Shown here: piece after piece, positions 41,527 through 50,849 of the stretch
Numbering within the stretch: position 1 is the first letter of the stretch
Layout: every line of letters starts with the position of its first letter
Assembly: GCA_039810605.1 (NCBI GenBank)
Contig: JBDHXH010000003.1
Coordinates: 1-64,000, forward strand
Origin: JAGPCH01 sp039810605
GTDB lineage: Bacteria; Bacteroidota; Ignavibacteria; Tepidaquicellales; Tepidaquicellaceae
Direction of reading: 5' to 3'
DNA length: 64,000 nucleotides
Program-made: the position numbers and the translations under genes
The notes under the pieces: generated by a model
Told to the model about the DNA's origin: nothing
The model's input: the letters and a program-made list of their open reading frames with translations, nothing else
Database searches by the model: none

Positions 41527-42597
41527 TCAGTTCATTTTCAGAGTTGCATCGGCGGGCATCCCGGATTTTAGCTCGAGATCAGGATTTGGGATCTCTATTT
41601 TGACTGCGTAAACAAGTTTAGTTCTCTCTTCTTTTGTCTGAATATTCTTTGGCGTAAATTCTGCTTCGGTTGAAACAAAAATTACTTTGCCGGAATAAGT
41701 TTTGTCCTTATAAGAATCAATTTTTATGACTGCGTCCTGACCCAGTTTTACTCTGCCCAGTTCTACTTCGGTTACATAAATTTTAATCTTAACTGTCTGC
41801 AGATCTGAAATCAGAAATACAGAAGCTCCGGGAGTAACAAACTCGCCCTTCTCTACAAACTTGTTTGAAACAATTCCATCAACGGGCGAGAGTATTGTGC
41901 AGTCTTCGATATTTTTTCTTATTAGATCTATTCCGGTGTATGTTCTTTTCAGATTTGCCTTTGCAGATTCAATGTCTTCCTTTCTGACAATATTTTTTAC
42001 TTTGTCAAGATTTGCGACAGCAGTGTTGTATTGATTCAATATCTGCTCGTAACGTGTCAAAGCATCTTCATGCATCTGAAGTGTAATTGCATTTTGCTCA
42101 TACAGATTCGTGGAGCGTTCCTTGTCATTCTCGGCTTTTTCAAGATTAATCTCCGCGAGATTGACTTGCTCTTCTGCAAGTTCAACATCTTCTTTCCTTG
42201 GACCGGCAAGCAAGAGCCGCAGTTGCGCCTCCGCCTGTTCTGCTGCTGCTTCAGCCTGACGAAGCTGAATGTCGAGTGAGGCGTGGTCTAACTTAAGCAG
42301 AATATCACCGGTCTTAATTTTGTCGCCTTCCTTTACTAAAATTTCATCAATCTGTCCTCCGATTTTGGAACTGATAGTTACATCGGTGGCTTCAATATTT
42401 CCGGATGCAACTATATCGGATGATTTTTCATTTTCCCCGCAGCCGGCAATGAGAATTATAAAGCAAAGAATAGCCGCAGCCGGGAAATAAGCAATCAAAT
42501 TTTTTAAAATAATGCATACCGGCTTTTTAGTAATGCAAGAAGTCAATTCATTTTTATGAATGAAATTAATATTGAGCAGAGTTGTATCTGCTTTCAT
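41527..42597 (-). CDS. HlyD-family periplasmic adaptor (lipoprotein)
   Basis: A membrane-fusion protein of about 356 residues that links an inner-membrane exporter to the outer membrane. The frame is open to 42660, but ATG 42597 sits one base after the stop of the porin gene and is preferred. A hydrophobic stretch ends in lipobox L-I-A-G-C (Cys about 53). Then come a biotinyl-lipoyl-like half (A-S-G-N-I-E-A-T-D-V-T-I-S), a long Gln/Glu/Ala-rich coiled-coil hairpin (about 95-220), the second lipoyl half (S-P-V-D-G-I-V) and a beta-barrel region. Its domain order matches YbhG/HlyD proteins paired with YbhFSR-type exporters. Confidence 0.88.
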   Translation of the reverse strand: MKADTTLLNINFIHKNELTSCITKKPVCIILKNLIAYFPAAAILCFIILIAGCGENEKSSDIVASGNIEATDVTISSKIGGQIDEILVKEGDKIKTGDILLKLDHASLDIQLRQAEAAAEQAEAQLRLLLAGPRKEDVELAEEQVNLAEINLEKAENDKERSTNLYEQNAITLQMHEDALTRYEQILNQYNTAVANLDKVKNIVRKEDIESAKANLKRTYTGIDLIRKNIEDCTILSPVDGIVSNKFVEKGEFVTPGASVFLISDLQTVKIKIYVTEVELGRVKLGQDAVIKIDSYKDKTYSGKVIFVSTEAEFTPKNIQTKEERTKLVYAVKIEIPNPDLELKSGMPADATLKMN

Positions 42598-42598
42598 A

Positions 42599-43639
42599 TC
42601 ATCTGAAATCGGCAACAAAAGTAATTCTTCCAACGACATCACTTTTCTTTTTATCCGCATTGTTCACGCCATAGTAAGCATTGAGCCAGAGATTGGGAAT
42701 AAAATGTATTGTCGGTATCGGCATGAAGTCTGCACCTGCAACTACAAAATGCTGTCGGAATCTGGAAACGGTATATGTCTTGGGATCAAAGAAATCATAT
42801 CTGAAAAATCCTTTGAGCTTGTTCTTGACGAGCACGCCGTGAACAAATGTACTGATTCCTTGAGACAATGACGCGCTTTGATTTCTTTGAAGATATGATT
42901 CGAGACCAAACGTAAAGTTATCCGTAATGTATCCTACAAATGCCTGAAAGCTGTACTTCTTGTCGGACGCCGAAGGAGCAAAGTCCGAATAGATATCAAC
43001 CATAATTTTTTTCTTCGCGAAGTTACCTACAAGCTGACCATAAACTCTTTTATATTTGTTGTTTTCGATCTTTCCATTGGTACCGTTTCCAACCATCAGA
43101 TAATATCCGAAGTCTTTATTCTTATCAAAGCTTCCGTTCAACATCAGACCAATATCTCTGGATCCAAGAATTCCTCTGAAGTCCATGATAGTTCTTTCAA
43201 CACTTCTATAGCTCCATACTTTGTCTGAAGTAAATGAATAACCCGGAGGGGCTTGTGCGCCGGCAGTAAGGTCGGAGTATTTAAAAATATTTTTCCATTT
43301 GAGATAAGCGTCTCTTACATACACACTGTTTTTTCCGTCTGTTGTAAATTCGGCTCCGTCAAACGATAATGAAAATCTGAAATCAAAATCAGGAGAGAAA
43401 GAATGGTCATAACCAACATTAACTCTCCTGAAGTCAAATGAGTTAAAGTCCTTCTTGTATTGTGAATACTGTGTTGTAGTTCCCGAAGAATCTCCTCCCG
43501 CTTTGTAAAAGTAATCTCCGAAGACATATCCCCAGACTTTACCGCCGGGCTTAAAACTATTTTCTTTATTATCCTGTGAAAAGGAAAATTGGAAAGCAAA
43601 CAACTGGATAACCAACATAACAGTAAGAAATTTTATCAT
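42599..43639 (-). CDS. Porin-like outer-membrane protein, first gene of the export operon
   Basis: A 346-residue protein with a signal peptide (V-M-L-V-I-Q-L-F-A-F-Q-F, cleavage near F-S-Q) and a phosphate-selective-porin (OprO/OprP)-like body: F-D-F-R-R-V-N-V-G-Y near the start, many alternating strands, and a C-terminal F-V-A-D-F-R. It is separated from the adaptor gene by a single base, so it is part of the export operon. Such operons normally use a TolC-type channel, which has a different helical architecture. A barrel without the periplasmic tunnel in this position is unusual; it may form the exit pore or be a receptor for the substrate. Confidence 0.78.
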   Translation of the reverse strand: MIKFLTVMLVIQLFAFQFSFSQDNKENSFKPGGKVWGYVFGDYFYKAGGDSSGTTTQYSQYKKDFNSFDFRRVNVGYDHSFSPDFDFRFSLSFDGAEFTTDGKNSVYVRDAYLKWKNIFKYSDLTAGAQAPPGYSFTSDKVWSYRSVERTIMDFRGILGSRDIGLMLNGSFDKNKDFGYYLMVGNGTNGKIENNKYKRVYGQLVGNFAKKKIMVDIYSDFAPSASDKKYSFQAFVGYITDNFTFGLESYLQRNQSASLSQGISTFVHGVLVKNKLKGFFRYDFFDPKTYTVSRFRQHFVVAGADFMPIPTIHFIPNLWLNAYYGVNNADKKKSDVVGRITFVADFR

Positions 43640-43775
43640 AAGTTTTTTTTTTGAAAAATTAGCGAATATTTACAATTGGAAAAATGCGAAACGCAATACG
43701 CTAAAATCATACTAAGTACACGAAAAAACTTTTCAAACAAAAACAAAAATCTGATCCGAGATTAGAAGAATCTCC

Positions 43776-44110
43776 GGGGCTGTCTAAAAAGTCTCGCCGA
43801 ATCGGATTTTCAAAATTGTCATTGTGTTTTTTGAGGATTTCTACAGGCTAATAGCCTGTGCTACGACCCATGTAACTCCGTCAATTTTATATATGAGTAC
43901 GGAATCATCAGCTCCCATTTGATTGGAATCGATTGCAATTCTTGATATATAAATGTTTTATATCTTTACAGAGCCGGCGCTGGTGCCATAGGCTCCGATT
44001 CGTAGTAATTTCAAATCCATAAGCCTTATGAAAATATTTCACACAAAGCCGCAACGGGTCACTGAAAGGACTTCTAAAACTTGAACCGTTTTGGACGTAT
44101 GTGTTTTTTG
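43776..44110. other. Non-coding stretch with mobile-element-like ends and palindromes
   Basis: In the 556-base gap between the export operon and the stress-protein gene I find no gene. GGGGCTGTCTAAAAAGT at 43776-43792 resembles the terminal repeats of several insertion-sequence families. ACAGGCTA-A-TAGCCTGT at 43843-43859 is a near-perfect palindrome of REP type. GATATATAAA and TTTTATATC near 43944-43964 form another dyad. No transposase frame is present, so this may be a decayed element. Confidence 0.4.
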
Positions 44111-44195
44111 AATGAGCCCGAATGAGCCAACTGACAAATTATTCAATTGTAATAATAAACTATTTTTAGGACTTTAGGCAAAAACAATTTTCTGG

Positions 44196-45038
44196 ATGAA
44201 GAATATTCTTTTCCCCACAGACTTCTCGCCAAATGCCGACAACGCCCTAAATTTTGCAGTTGAGATAACAAGAAAGATAAAAGGAAATCTAATACTGTTT
44301 CATGCATACAGCGTGCAGCTCATAGATCCGAATATGCCTGCAGAGATTTATTTATCTGCATATCAGGAAGAAGAAAAGTCTGCCAAAGAAAGTCTGGAAG
44401 AGTTAAGCAAGAAAATTGTTGATTCAAACAAAGATGAAAACGGGAAAAATCTTTTCGGGACGGAAGCTGTCGTTACACAAGGTCTTGTTGTGGACGAAGT
44501 GCTTTCTATGATCAATGAATTCAAGATTGATCTTGTTGTGTTGGGAACTCACGGGTCGAGCGGCATTACCGAATTGATCCTCGGTAGCAATACTGCCAGC
44601 ATCATTGAGAAAGCAACGGTTCCCGTACTTGCCGTACCTCACGACGCGGAATTTAGCGACATCAAGAATATTGTCTATGCTTATGATGACATCAAATCAG
44701 GATTGCCTTCATTCAACTGGCTGCTCGGATTTGCAGAATTATATGATTCGGAAATTACGCTTCTTCATATAATTGAGAGCAAGAAGAATACATTGGAACT
44801 GAACAAACAGGAATTTGAAAAGATTAAACAGTCTGTCGGATATGACAAAATCAGACTCGAACTTGTCGTTGAAGAGAACGTTCTGGAGGGTATAAATGAT
44901 TACATAAATTCAAATGATGTTGACATACTTGTGATGGCAATCAGGAAGAGAACTCTTCTTGATAAAATTTTCAATCGCAGCCTTACGAAGAAAATGGCAT
45001 ATCATACAAAAATTCCTTTGCTTGCACTGCATATTTAG
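44196..45038 (+). CDS. Tandem universal stress protein
   Basis: A 280-residue protein made of two UspA domains (about 1-145 and 148-280). The first opens N-I-L-F-P-T-D-F-S-P-N-A and has the ATP-binding pattern G-T-H-G-S-S-G-I-T-E-L-I-L-G-S-N-T, close to the G-x2-G-x9-G-S/T consensus. The second ends D-I-L-V-M-A-I-R-K-R-T-L-L-D-K-I-F-N-R-S, where the glycines are replaced, so it probably does not bind ATP. Role: stress or starvation response, inferred from the family. The gene is followed after 32 bases by polA. Confidence 0.9.
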   Translation: MKNILFPTDFSPNADNALNFAVEITRKIKGNLILFHAYSVQLIDPNMPAEIYLSAYQEEEKSAKESLEELSKKIVDSNKDENGKNLFGTEAVVTQGLVVDEVLSMINEFKIDLVVLGTHGSSGITELILGSNTASIIEKATVPVLAVPHDAEFSDIKNIVYAYDDIKSGLPSFNWLLGFAELYDSEITLLHIIESKKNTLELNKQEFEKIKQSVGYDKIRLELVVEENVLEGINDYINSNDVDILVMAIRKRTLLDKIFNRSLTKKMAYHTKIPLLALHI

Positions 45039-45070
45039 AAAAAAACTTTAACTCATCTTCAGGATTAACC

Positions 45071-47935
45071 TTGCCCGAAAAACTTTTCCTCATTGACGCA
45101 ATGGCAATGATTTACAGAGCTTACTTTGCCATGATTTCAAATCCTCTGATTAATTCAAAGGGGAAAAATACTTCAGCAGCTTACGGATTCGTAAATTCTC
45201 TTTCGAAAATTCTCGATGATGAAAATCCGGAACACATCGCGGTGTGCATTGACACTGAAAAAGAGACGTTCCGACACAAAGCCTTTCCACAATATAAAGC
45301 GCAGCGCCAGGAAATTCCTTCTGATATGCCGTGGCAAATTTCCAAAATCAAAGAGATCATCAAAGCCTTCAATATCCCTTTGCTTCAGATAGACGGATAC
45401 GAGGCGGATGATATTATCGGAACTCTGGTAAAGCAGGCAGAGAAAGAAAAAGTAATAAGTTATATGGTAACGCCTGATAAAGATTTTATGCAGCTTGTAA
45501 GCGACCGAGTTTTTCTTTATAAACCATCGAGAAATCTTTACGGCAACAAAATTTCGGAAGTCGAAATCATTGATAAAGAAGGCGTAAGAAAAAAATTCGG
45601 TGTTTCGCCTGAACAGGTAATTGATGTGCTTGGATTAATGGGGGATGCTTCCGACAATGTCCCGGGAATCAAAGGCGTGGGAGAAAAAACCGCAGTAAGT
45701 TTAATCCAGCAATTCGGAACGATTGACAATATGTATGATAATCTCGATAAGGTGACAAAACCAAAGTTGAAGGAAAATATTATTGCCAATAAGAACGATG
45801 CCCTGATTTCAAAGATGCTGGTAACAATAAAAACTGATGTTCCTCTAAAAGTAAATTTTCATGAACTTAACAGACAGCCCGCCGATACAAAAGCTCTGAT
45901 TAACTTATTCGAAGAACTTGAATTCAAATCCCTCGTAAAGAAATTCTCAAAAACATCAGTCAGGAAAAATGATACGACTCAAGCAGAGCAGTTGAAGATT
46001 CCCATTAAAGGAAAAAAGATTGAATCTGTTAAGGTGACAATTCCCGAGCCTGTTACAAAATTGAATTCAATTGGCAACGTAAAGCATAATTATAAGATTA
46101 TTGGAACAGAAGAATTCACGGCATTTGTAAAAAAGTTGTCTGAACAAAGTATCGTCAGCTTTCACACTGAAACAGACACCCGTGTCAGCATGAACTGCAA
46201 TCTTATCGGAATGTCATTTTCATTTGCAGATAATGAAGCTTATTACATTCCCGTATTCGGAAAATTTGCGGGCAAGAAATCGGAGCAGTCACTGTTTGAA
46301 TCACCGATAAAGTTATCCGGAGGAGATATCAAGGGTGTTGATCTCAATACTGCAATCGAAAGACTTAAGCCTGTATTTGAGAATGAGAAGATTGGTTTCA
46401 TTGGGCAGAACATCAAGTTTGACTATGTTGTTTTGAAGAATTACGGTATAACCGTTGCAAATATTGCATTCGATTCATTGATAGGGGCATATATACTTTC
46501 GCCGGAAGGCGCTCACGATTTGAGTTCTCTTACTGAAAAGTTTCTCAAGTATAAAACCATTTCGCTAGTGGACATCACGGGAAAGGGAAAAGATCAGATT
46601 AGTATTGACAAAGTTGATGCAAATGTGATGAAAGATTATTCTGCAGAAATCGCGGATACTTCATTGCAATTGTATCACAGGATAAAGTACGAATTGGGAA
46701 AGATAAATCTTCTCTCACTTTGCACTGATGTTGAATTTCCGCTTACAAAAACACTCTCCGAAATGGAGTTCGAAGGATTTAAGGTTGATGAAAAGATTCT
46801 GTCAATGATAAATTCCGAAACCGAAAAACTGATTGCCGAATTCGAAGAAAAAATTTACAAATCAGCAGGCGAAAAATTTAATATTAATTCTACACAGCAA
46901 CTTGCAGACATTCTTTTTAAAAAATTAAATCTTACTCCAATAAGAAAAACCAAGACAGGATTTTCAACCGATGTAAAAGTGCTTGAAGAACTTAAATATC
47001 AACATGAGATTGCATCGCTTCTCACAGACTATCGTATGCTGACAAAACTTAAATCAACATACCTTGACGGATTAAAGAAAGCAATCAATCCTAAAACGAA
47101 AAGGGTACACACTGTTTTCAATCAGATGGCATCAGCAACCGGCAGATTATCGAGCAACGAACCTAATCTCCAGAACATTCCTATTCGTACAGAGGTAGGC
47201 AGAAGTCTGCGGAAAGCATTCATTCCAAGAGACAATTCATATATAATCATGTCGGCGGATTATTCGCAAATTGAATTGAGGATAATGGCTCATTATGCTG
47301 ACGATGAAAATATGATAAACGCGTTTAAACGAAATCATGACATTCACACCGAAACAGCAATGCGTGTTTTCAATCTTCACTCAAAGAATGATGTTACTCC
47401 GGGAATGAGAAGAAAGGCGAAAGAAGTAAACTTCGGAATAATATACGGCATAGGAGCATTTGGACTGGCAAGCAGACTGGAGATAAAAAATTCAGAGGCG
47501 AAAGATATTATTGACAGATATTTCAGAGAGTATCCCAAAGTGAAAGACTATATGGAGAGGACAAAAAAGTTTGCTCGCGAATTCGGATACGTCGAAACGC
47601 TTCTCGGAAGGAGAAGATATCTTTCACAGATTAACAATCAGAATGCGACGGCAAGGGCTGAAGACGAACGCGCTGCAATCAATATGCCGATACAAGGTAC
47701 TGCTGCCGACATGATAAAAATTGCAATGGTAAATATCTTCGATGACTTTGAAAGGCTCGGACTGCGGACGAAAATGCTTCTGCAGGTGCATGATGAACTT
47801 GTGTTCGAAGTAAAAAAAAGTGAAGAGGAAAAGGTGAAGAAATTGGTGACTGACAAGATGAAAAATGCAATTGAGCTTAAAGTCCCGATTGAAGTCGAAG
47901 TTGGAACGGGAGACAGTTGGTATGAAGCGCACTAA
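45071..47935 (+). CDS. polA: DNA polymerase I
   Basis: A 954-residue three-domain enzyme with a TTG start. Residues 1-290 are the 5'-nuclease (L-F-L-I-D-A, D-G-Y-E-A-D-D), 340-540 the 3'-5' exonuclease fold and 560-954 the polymerase (S-A-D-Y-S-Q-I-E-L-R, K-E-V-N-F-G-I-I-Y-G, Q-V-H-D-E-L). In the exonuclease part, motif I reads F-H-T-E-T where E. coli has F-D-T-E-T, so the first metal aspartate is H365. Motif III reads Y-S-A-E-I where E. coli has Y-A-A-E-D, so that aspartate is I527. E367 and D451 are kept. Two of four metal ligands are missing, so proofreading is probably lost while repair synthesis and primer removal remain. Confidence 0.96.
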   Translation: MPEKLFLIDAMAMIYRAYFAMISNPLINSKGKNTSAAYGFVNSLSKILDDENPEHIAVCIDTEKETFRHKAFPQYKAQRQEIPSDMPWQISKIKEIIKAFNIPLLQIDGYEADDIIGTLVKQAEKEKVISYMVTPDKDFMQLVSDRVFLYKPSRNLYGNKISEVEIIDKEGVRKKFGVSPEQVIDVLGLMGDASDNVPGIKGVGEKTAVSLIQQFGTIDNMYDNLDKVTKPKLKENIIANKNDALISKMLVTIKTDVPLKVNFHELNRQPADTKALINLFEELEFKSLVKKFSKTSVRKNDTTQAEQLKIPIKGKKIESVKVTIPEPVTKLNSIGNVKHNYKIIGTEEFTAFVKKLSEQSIVSFHTETDTRVSMNCNLIGMSFSFADNEAYYIPVFGKFAGKKSEQSLFESPIKLSGGDIKGVDLNTAIERLKPVFENEKIGFIGQNIKFDYVVLKNYGITVANIAFDSLIGAYILSPEGAHDLSSLTEKFLKYKTISLVDITGKGKDQISIDKVDANVMKDYSAEIADTSLQLYHRIKYELGKINLLSLCTDVEFPLTKTLSEMEFEGFKVDEKILSMINSETEKLIAEFEEKIYKSAGEKFNINSTQQLADILFKKLNLTPIRKTKTGFSTDVKVLEELKYQHEIASLLTDYRMLTKLKSTYLDGLKKAINPKTKRVHTVFNQMASATGRLSSNEPNLQNIPIRTEVGRSLRKAFIPRDNSYIIMSADYSQIELRIMAHYADDENMINAFKRNHDIHTETAMRVFNLHSKNDVTPGMRRKAKEVNFGIIYGIGAFGLASRLEIKNSEAKDIIDRYFREYPKVKDYMERTKKFAREFGYVETLLGRRRYLSQINNQNATARAEDERAAINMPIQGTAADMIKIAMVNIFDDFERLGLRTKMLLQVHDELVFEVKKSEEEKVKKLVTDKMKNAIELKVPIEVEVGTGDSWYEAH

Positions 47936-47982
47936 TCTTAATATGAATTTATTTTCACATTAATAATTTTAATCTTTAATTC

Positions 47983-48960
47983 ATGATAGTAGTAACAGGC
48001 GGTTCGGGATTCATCGGAAGCGCATTGGTATGGAGACTTAACCAGCTCGGCATAGATGATATTGTCATTGTTGATGAGTTTGGTGAAAATGAGAAATGGA
48101 AGAACCTTGTTCAGCTTAAGTTTGCTGACGCATTCGACAAAGATGAATTCGGACACATGGTCACATCAGATTTCCTGAAGAACTTCAACGTTGATACCGT
48201 ATTTCATCTTGGGGCATGCAGCTCGACAACGGAAAAGAATTTTGACTACCTGATGAAAAACAATTATGAATACTCTAAATTCCTGTGTGAAAGATGTATC
48301 GAAAATAATATCAGATTCATTTACGCTTCCTCTGCTGCAACTTACGGCGATGGTTCACAGGGATATGACGACGATGAAAGCAAGCTTCAAAGTTTAAAGC
48401 CGTTGAATGCTTATGGATATTCGAAACATCTTTTTGATTTATGGGTGACGAAAAACGGAATGCTGGATAAAGTTGTCGGACTGAAATATTTCAATGTTTA
48501 CGGACCAAACGAATACCACAAGGGTGATATGCGGAGTGTTGTCAATAAATGTTTTGATCAGATAAAGGAAACCGGCAAAGCACGCCTTTTCAAATCGGCA
48601 AATCCGAAATTCAAAGACGGAGAACAAAGCCGCGACTTTCTCTATGTGAAGGATGCAGTTGACATGACGCTGTTCTTTTATGAAAACAAAATTGTAAATG
48701 GTATCTACAACATCGGAACAGGCGAGGCAAACAGTTTCAATGAACTTGTCTCTCCCATATTCAAAACTCTGAATTTAAGTACCAACATAGAATATTTTGA
48801 TATGCCTGACATCTTAAGAGAAAAGTATCAATATTATACCAAAGCAGACATTAGCAAGCTCCGCAAAGCGGGTTATAACAAACTGATTACAAAAATCGGT
48901 AATGCCGTCGGTGATTATGCGGGGAACTATCTCAATTCTGAAAATAGATATTTACAATGA
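47983..48960 (+). CDS. hldD: ADP-L-glycero-D-manno-heptose 6-epimerase
   Basis: A 325-residue extended short-chain dehydrogenase that makes ADP-L-glycero-D-manno-heptose for the LPS inner core. It starts M-I-V-V-T-G-G-S-G-F-I-G-S (NADP loop), has the family's D-E-F-G-E-N-E-K-W-K-N-L region after the second strand, catalytic Y-G-Y-S-K and an S-S-A-A-T-Y-G segment, and N-V-Y-G-P-N-E-Y-H-K-G in the substrate domain. It implies heptose-containing LPS and fits the glycan cluster at 53-58.7 kb. Confidence 0.93.
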   Translation: MIVVTGGSGFIGSALVWRLNQLGIDDIVIVDEFGENEKWKNLVQLKFADAFDKDEFGHMVTSDFLKNFNVDTVFHLGACSSTTEKNFDYLMKNNYEYSKFLCERCIENNIRFIYASSAATYGDGSQGYDDDESKLQSLKPLNAYGYSKHLFDLWVTKNGMLDKVVGLKYFNVYGPNEYHKGDMRSVVNKCFDQIKETGKARLFKSANPKFKDGEQSRDFLYVKDAVDMTLFFYENKIVNGIYNIGTGEANSFNELVSPIFKTLNLSTNIEYFDMPDILREKYQYYTKADISKLRKAGYNKLITKIGNAVGDYAGNYLNSENRYLQ

Positions 48961-49064
48961 TTTTGAAATATAAACTTTACAATAAGAGTTATATCAATTT
49001 AAAAAATAATTCATAAATATTCTTCAGATTTTTTGTAATTAATATCTGGATAAAATCAATTGAA

Positions 49065-50795
49065 ATGAAATCTATACTTCTACTGATAATCATAGGCATA
49101 ACGCTTCCTGCTGTTTCGCAGGACCTTCCAAACTACATGACGGAAAAGGAAAAGGAGATTTACAAAAATTATCAGCCGCCATTTTTAACAGACGACATAA
49201 ATCCGCCGCCAACCGCAGTAAGAACAATGGCTGAATGGGAGGAAGTTCAGGGAATCATTGTTGCATGGATATCTTATACGAGCATCATAAGGCAGATAGT
49301 TGACTACGCGCAGGATGAAGGACTTGTATTCATAGTTTGCAGCGATTCAAATTCGGTAAAGAGTTACCTCACAAGCGGAGGTGTTCCGCTCGTTAATCTG
49401 AAATTCATCGTAACCTCTTTCAATTCAGTCTGGTGCAGAGATTATGGTCCGTGGGCAGCATACTCGGGAAACATTGACAGTCTAAAAATGATTGACTGGA
49501 TTTACAACAGACCTCGTCCACTCGATGATCAGGTGCCGGTTGCATTTGCCAATTATGTAGGCGTTCCTATTTATCAAGCTATTAGTTCGCCAAACGATCT
49601 TACACACACAGGCGGAAATTTCATGGTTGACGGAAACGGAACAGGATTTTCTTCCAAACTCATTCTAAATGAAAATCCTTCCAAGACAGAATCCCAGATT
49701 GACAACATTATTCACAATTATCTTGGCGTGAACCGATACATAAAAATGGAGACTCTTCCTTATGACCAGATTCATCATATTGACATGCACATCAAACTGT
49801 TGGATGAAGAGACTCTTCTTGTTGGACAATATCCGCCTGGAATAGCTGACGGACCGCAGATAGAGGCAAATCTTCAGTATGTGCTCGCAAATTTTCAAAC
49901 ATGTTACAACAGACCATACAAGGTCATTCGCATTCCGATGCCGCCTAATGCCCAGGGACAATATCCTCCTTCATCAAGTTATCTTACTTACACTAACTCC
50001 GTCTTTGTAAACAAGACAGTGATAGTACCGACTTATGGAATCCAGCAGGATAGCACCGCTCTTCGCATTTACAGAGAAAATCTTCCGGGATACAGAATTG
50101 TCGGAATTAACTGCAGCTCGATGATATCTGCGCTCGGAGCAATTCATTGCATAACCAAAGAGATCGGAGTATTCGAACCAATTTTTATTTCTCATCCGAA
50201 AATTCCCGATACACAGAATACGTCATCACCTTATCAGACAAGCGCATACATAAAGACAAGATCCGGTGTTGCAAGTGCTAAACTTTATTGGAGGATAGAT
50301 ACAACTCATGCGTATAACGAAGTCAGCATGACGCAATCACAGGATACATTCAGAGCTTCAATTCCACCGCAGCAGCTTGGAACTTATGTCTATTACTATG
50401 TATCGGCAACTTCCAACTCGGGAAGAACAGTTGCCAAGCCGCTGACTGCACCTGCGGGTTACAGTAAATTTAAAGTTGATGTCCCTTCATCTGTTTCAAA
50501 TATAACTTCGACGCCGAACAGTTTTGTATTAAATCAAAATTTTCCAAATCCGTTCAATCCGACTACTGTCATAAAATATTCTGTCATGCCTGATGTGAAT
50601 GGACAAACACCAATTGTAAAACTGACAGTCTATGACAATTTAGGAAAGAAGATTACTGAATTGGTAAACGGAAAGAGGTCAGAGGGAAATTATGAAGTTA
50701 AATTCGACGGAGCAAACCTATCAAGTGGAGTCTATTTTTACAAACTTGAAGTAAACGGGATTAGCGACATCAAGAGAATGATGCTGTTGAAATAA
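49065..50795 (+). CDS. Peptidylarginine deiminase-like enzyme with T9SS sorting domain
   Basis: A 576-residue secreted enzyme of the agmatine/peptidylarginine deiminase family, which turns guanidino groups into ureido groups. It has a signal peptide (1-19), catalytic domain (about 45-370), an Ig-like domain (about 385-475) and a T9SS sorting domain (N-F-P-N-P-F-N-P-T-T-V-I...K-R-M-M-L-L-K). The guanidine-modifying residues are present: D126 in C-R-D-Y-G-P-W, H238 and D240 in H-H-I-D-M-H, and C362 in G-A-I-H-C. N-R-P-R-P-L-D-D places arginines at 149 and 151, comparable to the substrate carboxylate-binding arginines of Porphyromonas PPAD. The domain order is the same as in PPAD. Protein targets are unknown. 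Confidence 0.86.
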   Translation: MKSILLLIIIGITLPAVSQDLPNYMTEKEKEIYKNYQPPFLTDDINPPPTAVRTMAEWEEVQGIIVAWISYTSIIRQIVDYAQDEGLVFIVCSDSNSVKSYLTSGGVPLVNLKFIVTSFNSVWCRDYGPWAAYSGNIDSLKMIDWIYNRPRPLDDQVPVAFANYVGVPIYQAISSPNDLTHTGGNFMVDGNGTGFSSKLILNENPSKTESQIDNIIHNYLGVNRYIKMETLPYDQIHHIDMHIKLLDEETLLVGQYPPGIADGPQIEANLQYVLANFQTCYNRPYKVIRIPMPPNAQGQYPPSSSYLTYTNSVFVNKTVIVPTYGIQQDSTALRIYRENLPGYRIVGINCSSMISALGAIHCITKEIGVFEPIFISHPKIPDTQNTSSPYQTSAYIKTRSGVASAKLYWRIDTTHAYNEVSMTQSQDTFRASIPPQQLGTYVYYYVSATSNSGRTVAKPLTAPAGYSKFKVDVPSSVSNITSTPNSFVLNQNFPNPFNPTTVIKYSVMPDVNGQTPIVKLTVYDNLGKKITELVNGKRSEGNYEVKFDGANLSSGVYFYKLEVNGISDIKRMMLLK

Positions 50796-50818
50796 AATTT
50801 TTTTTTGAGACGAACTCC

Positions 50819-50849
50819 AAAAGAGAATATCGGTTCACAATTCTCTTTT
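50819..50849. terminator. Hairpin at the clpB 3' end, possible bidirectional terminator
   Basis: AAAAGAGAAT (50819-50828), 11-base loop, ATTCTCTTTT (50840-50849). The stop codon of the truncated clpB lies inside the loop. A run of about ten T residues lies just upstream on the plus strand (50798-50806). It may end both convergent genes, but no T-run follows the stem directly on the plus strand. Confidence 0.5.

Noticed and set aside
37356..43639. Type I secretion system
   Set aside because: The ATPase and permeases are separate ABC-2 proteins rather than a fused exporter, and no TolC is present.
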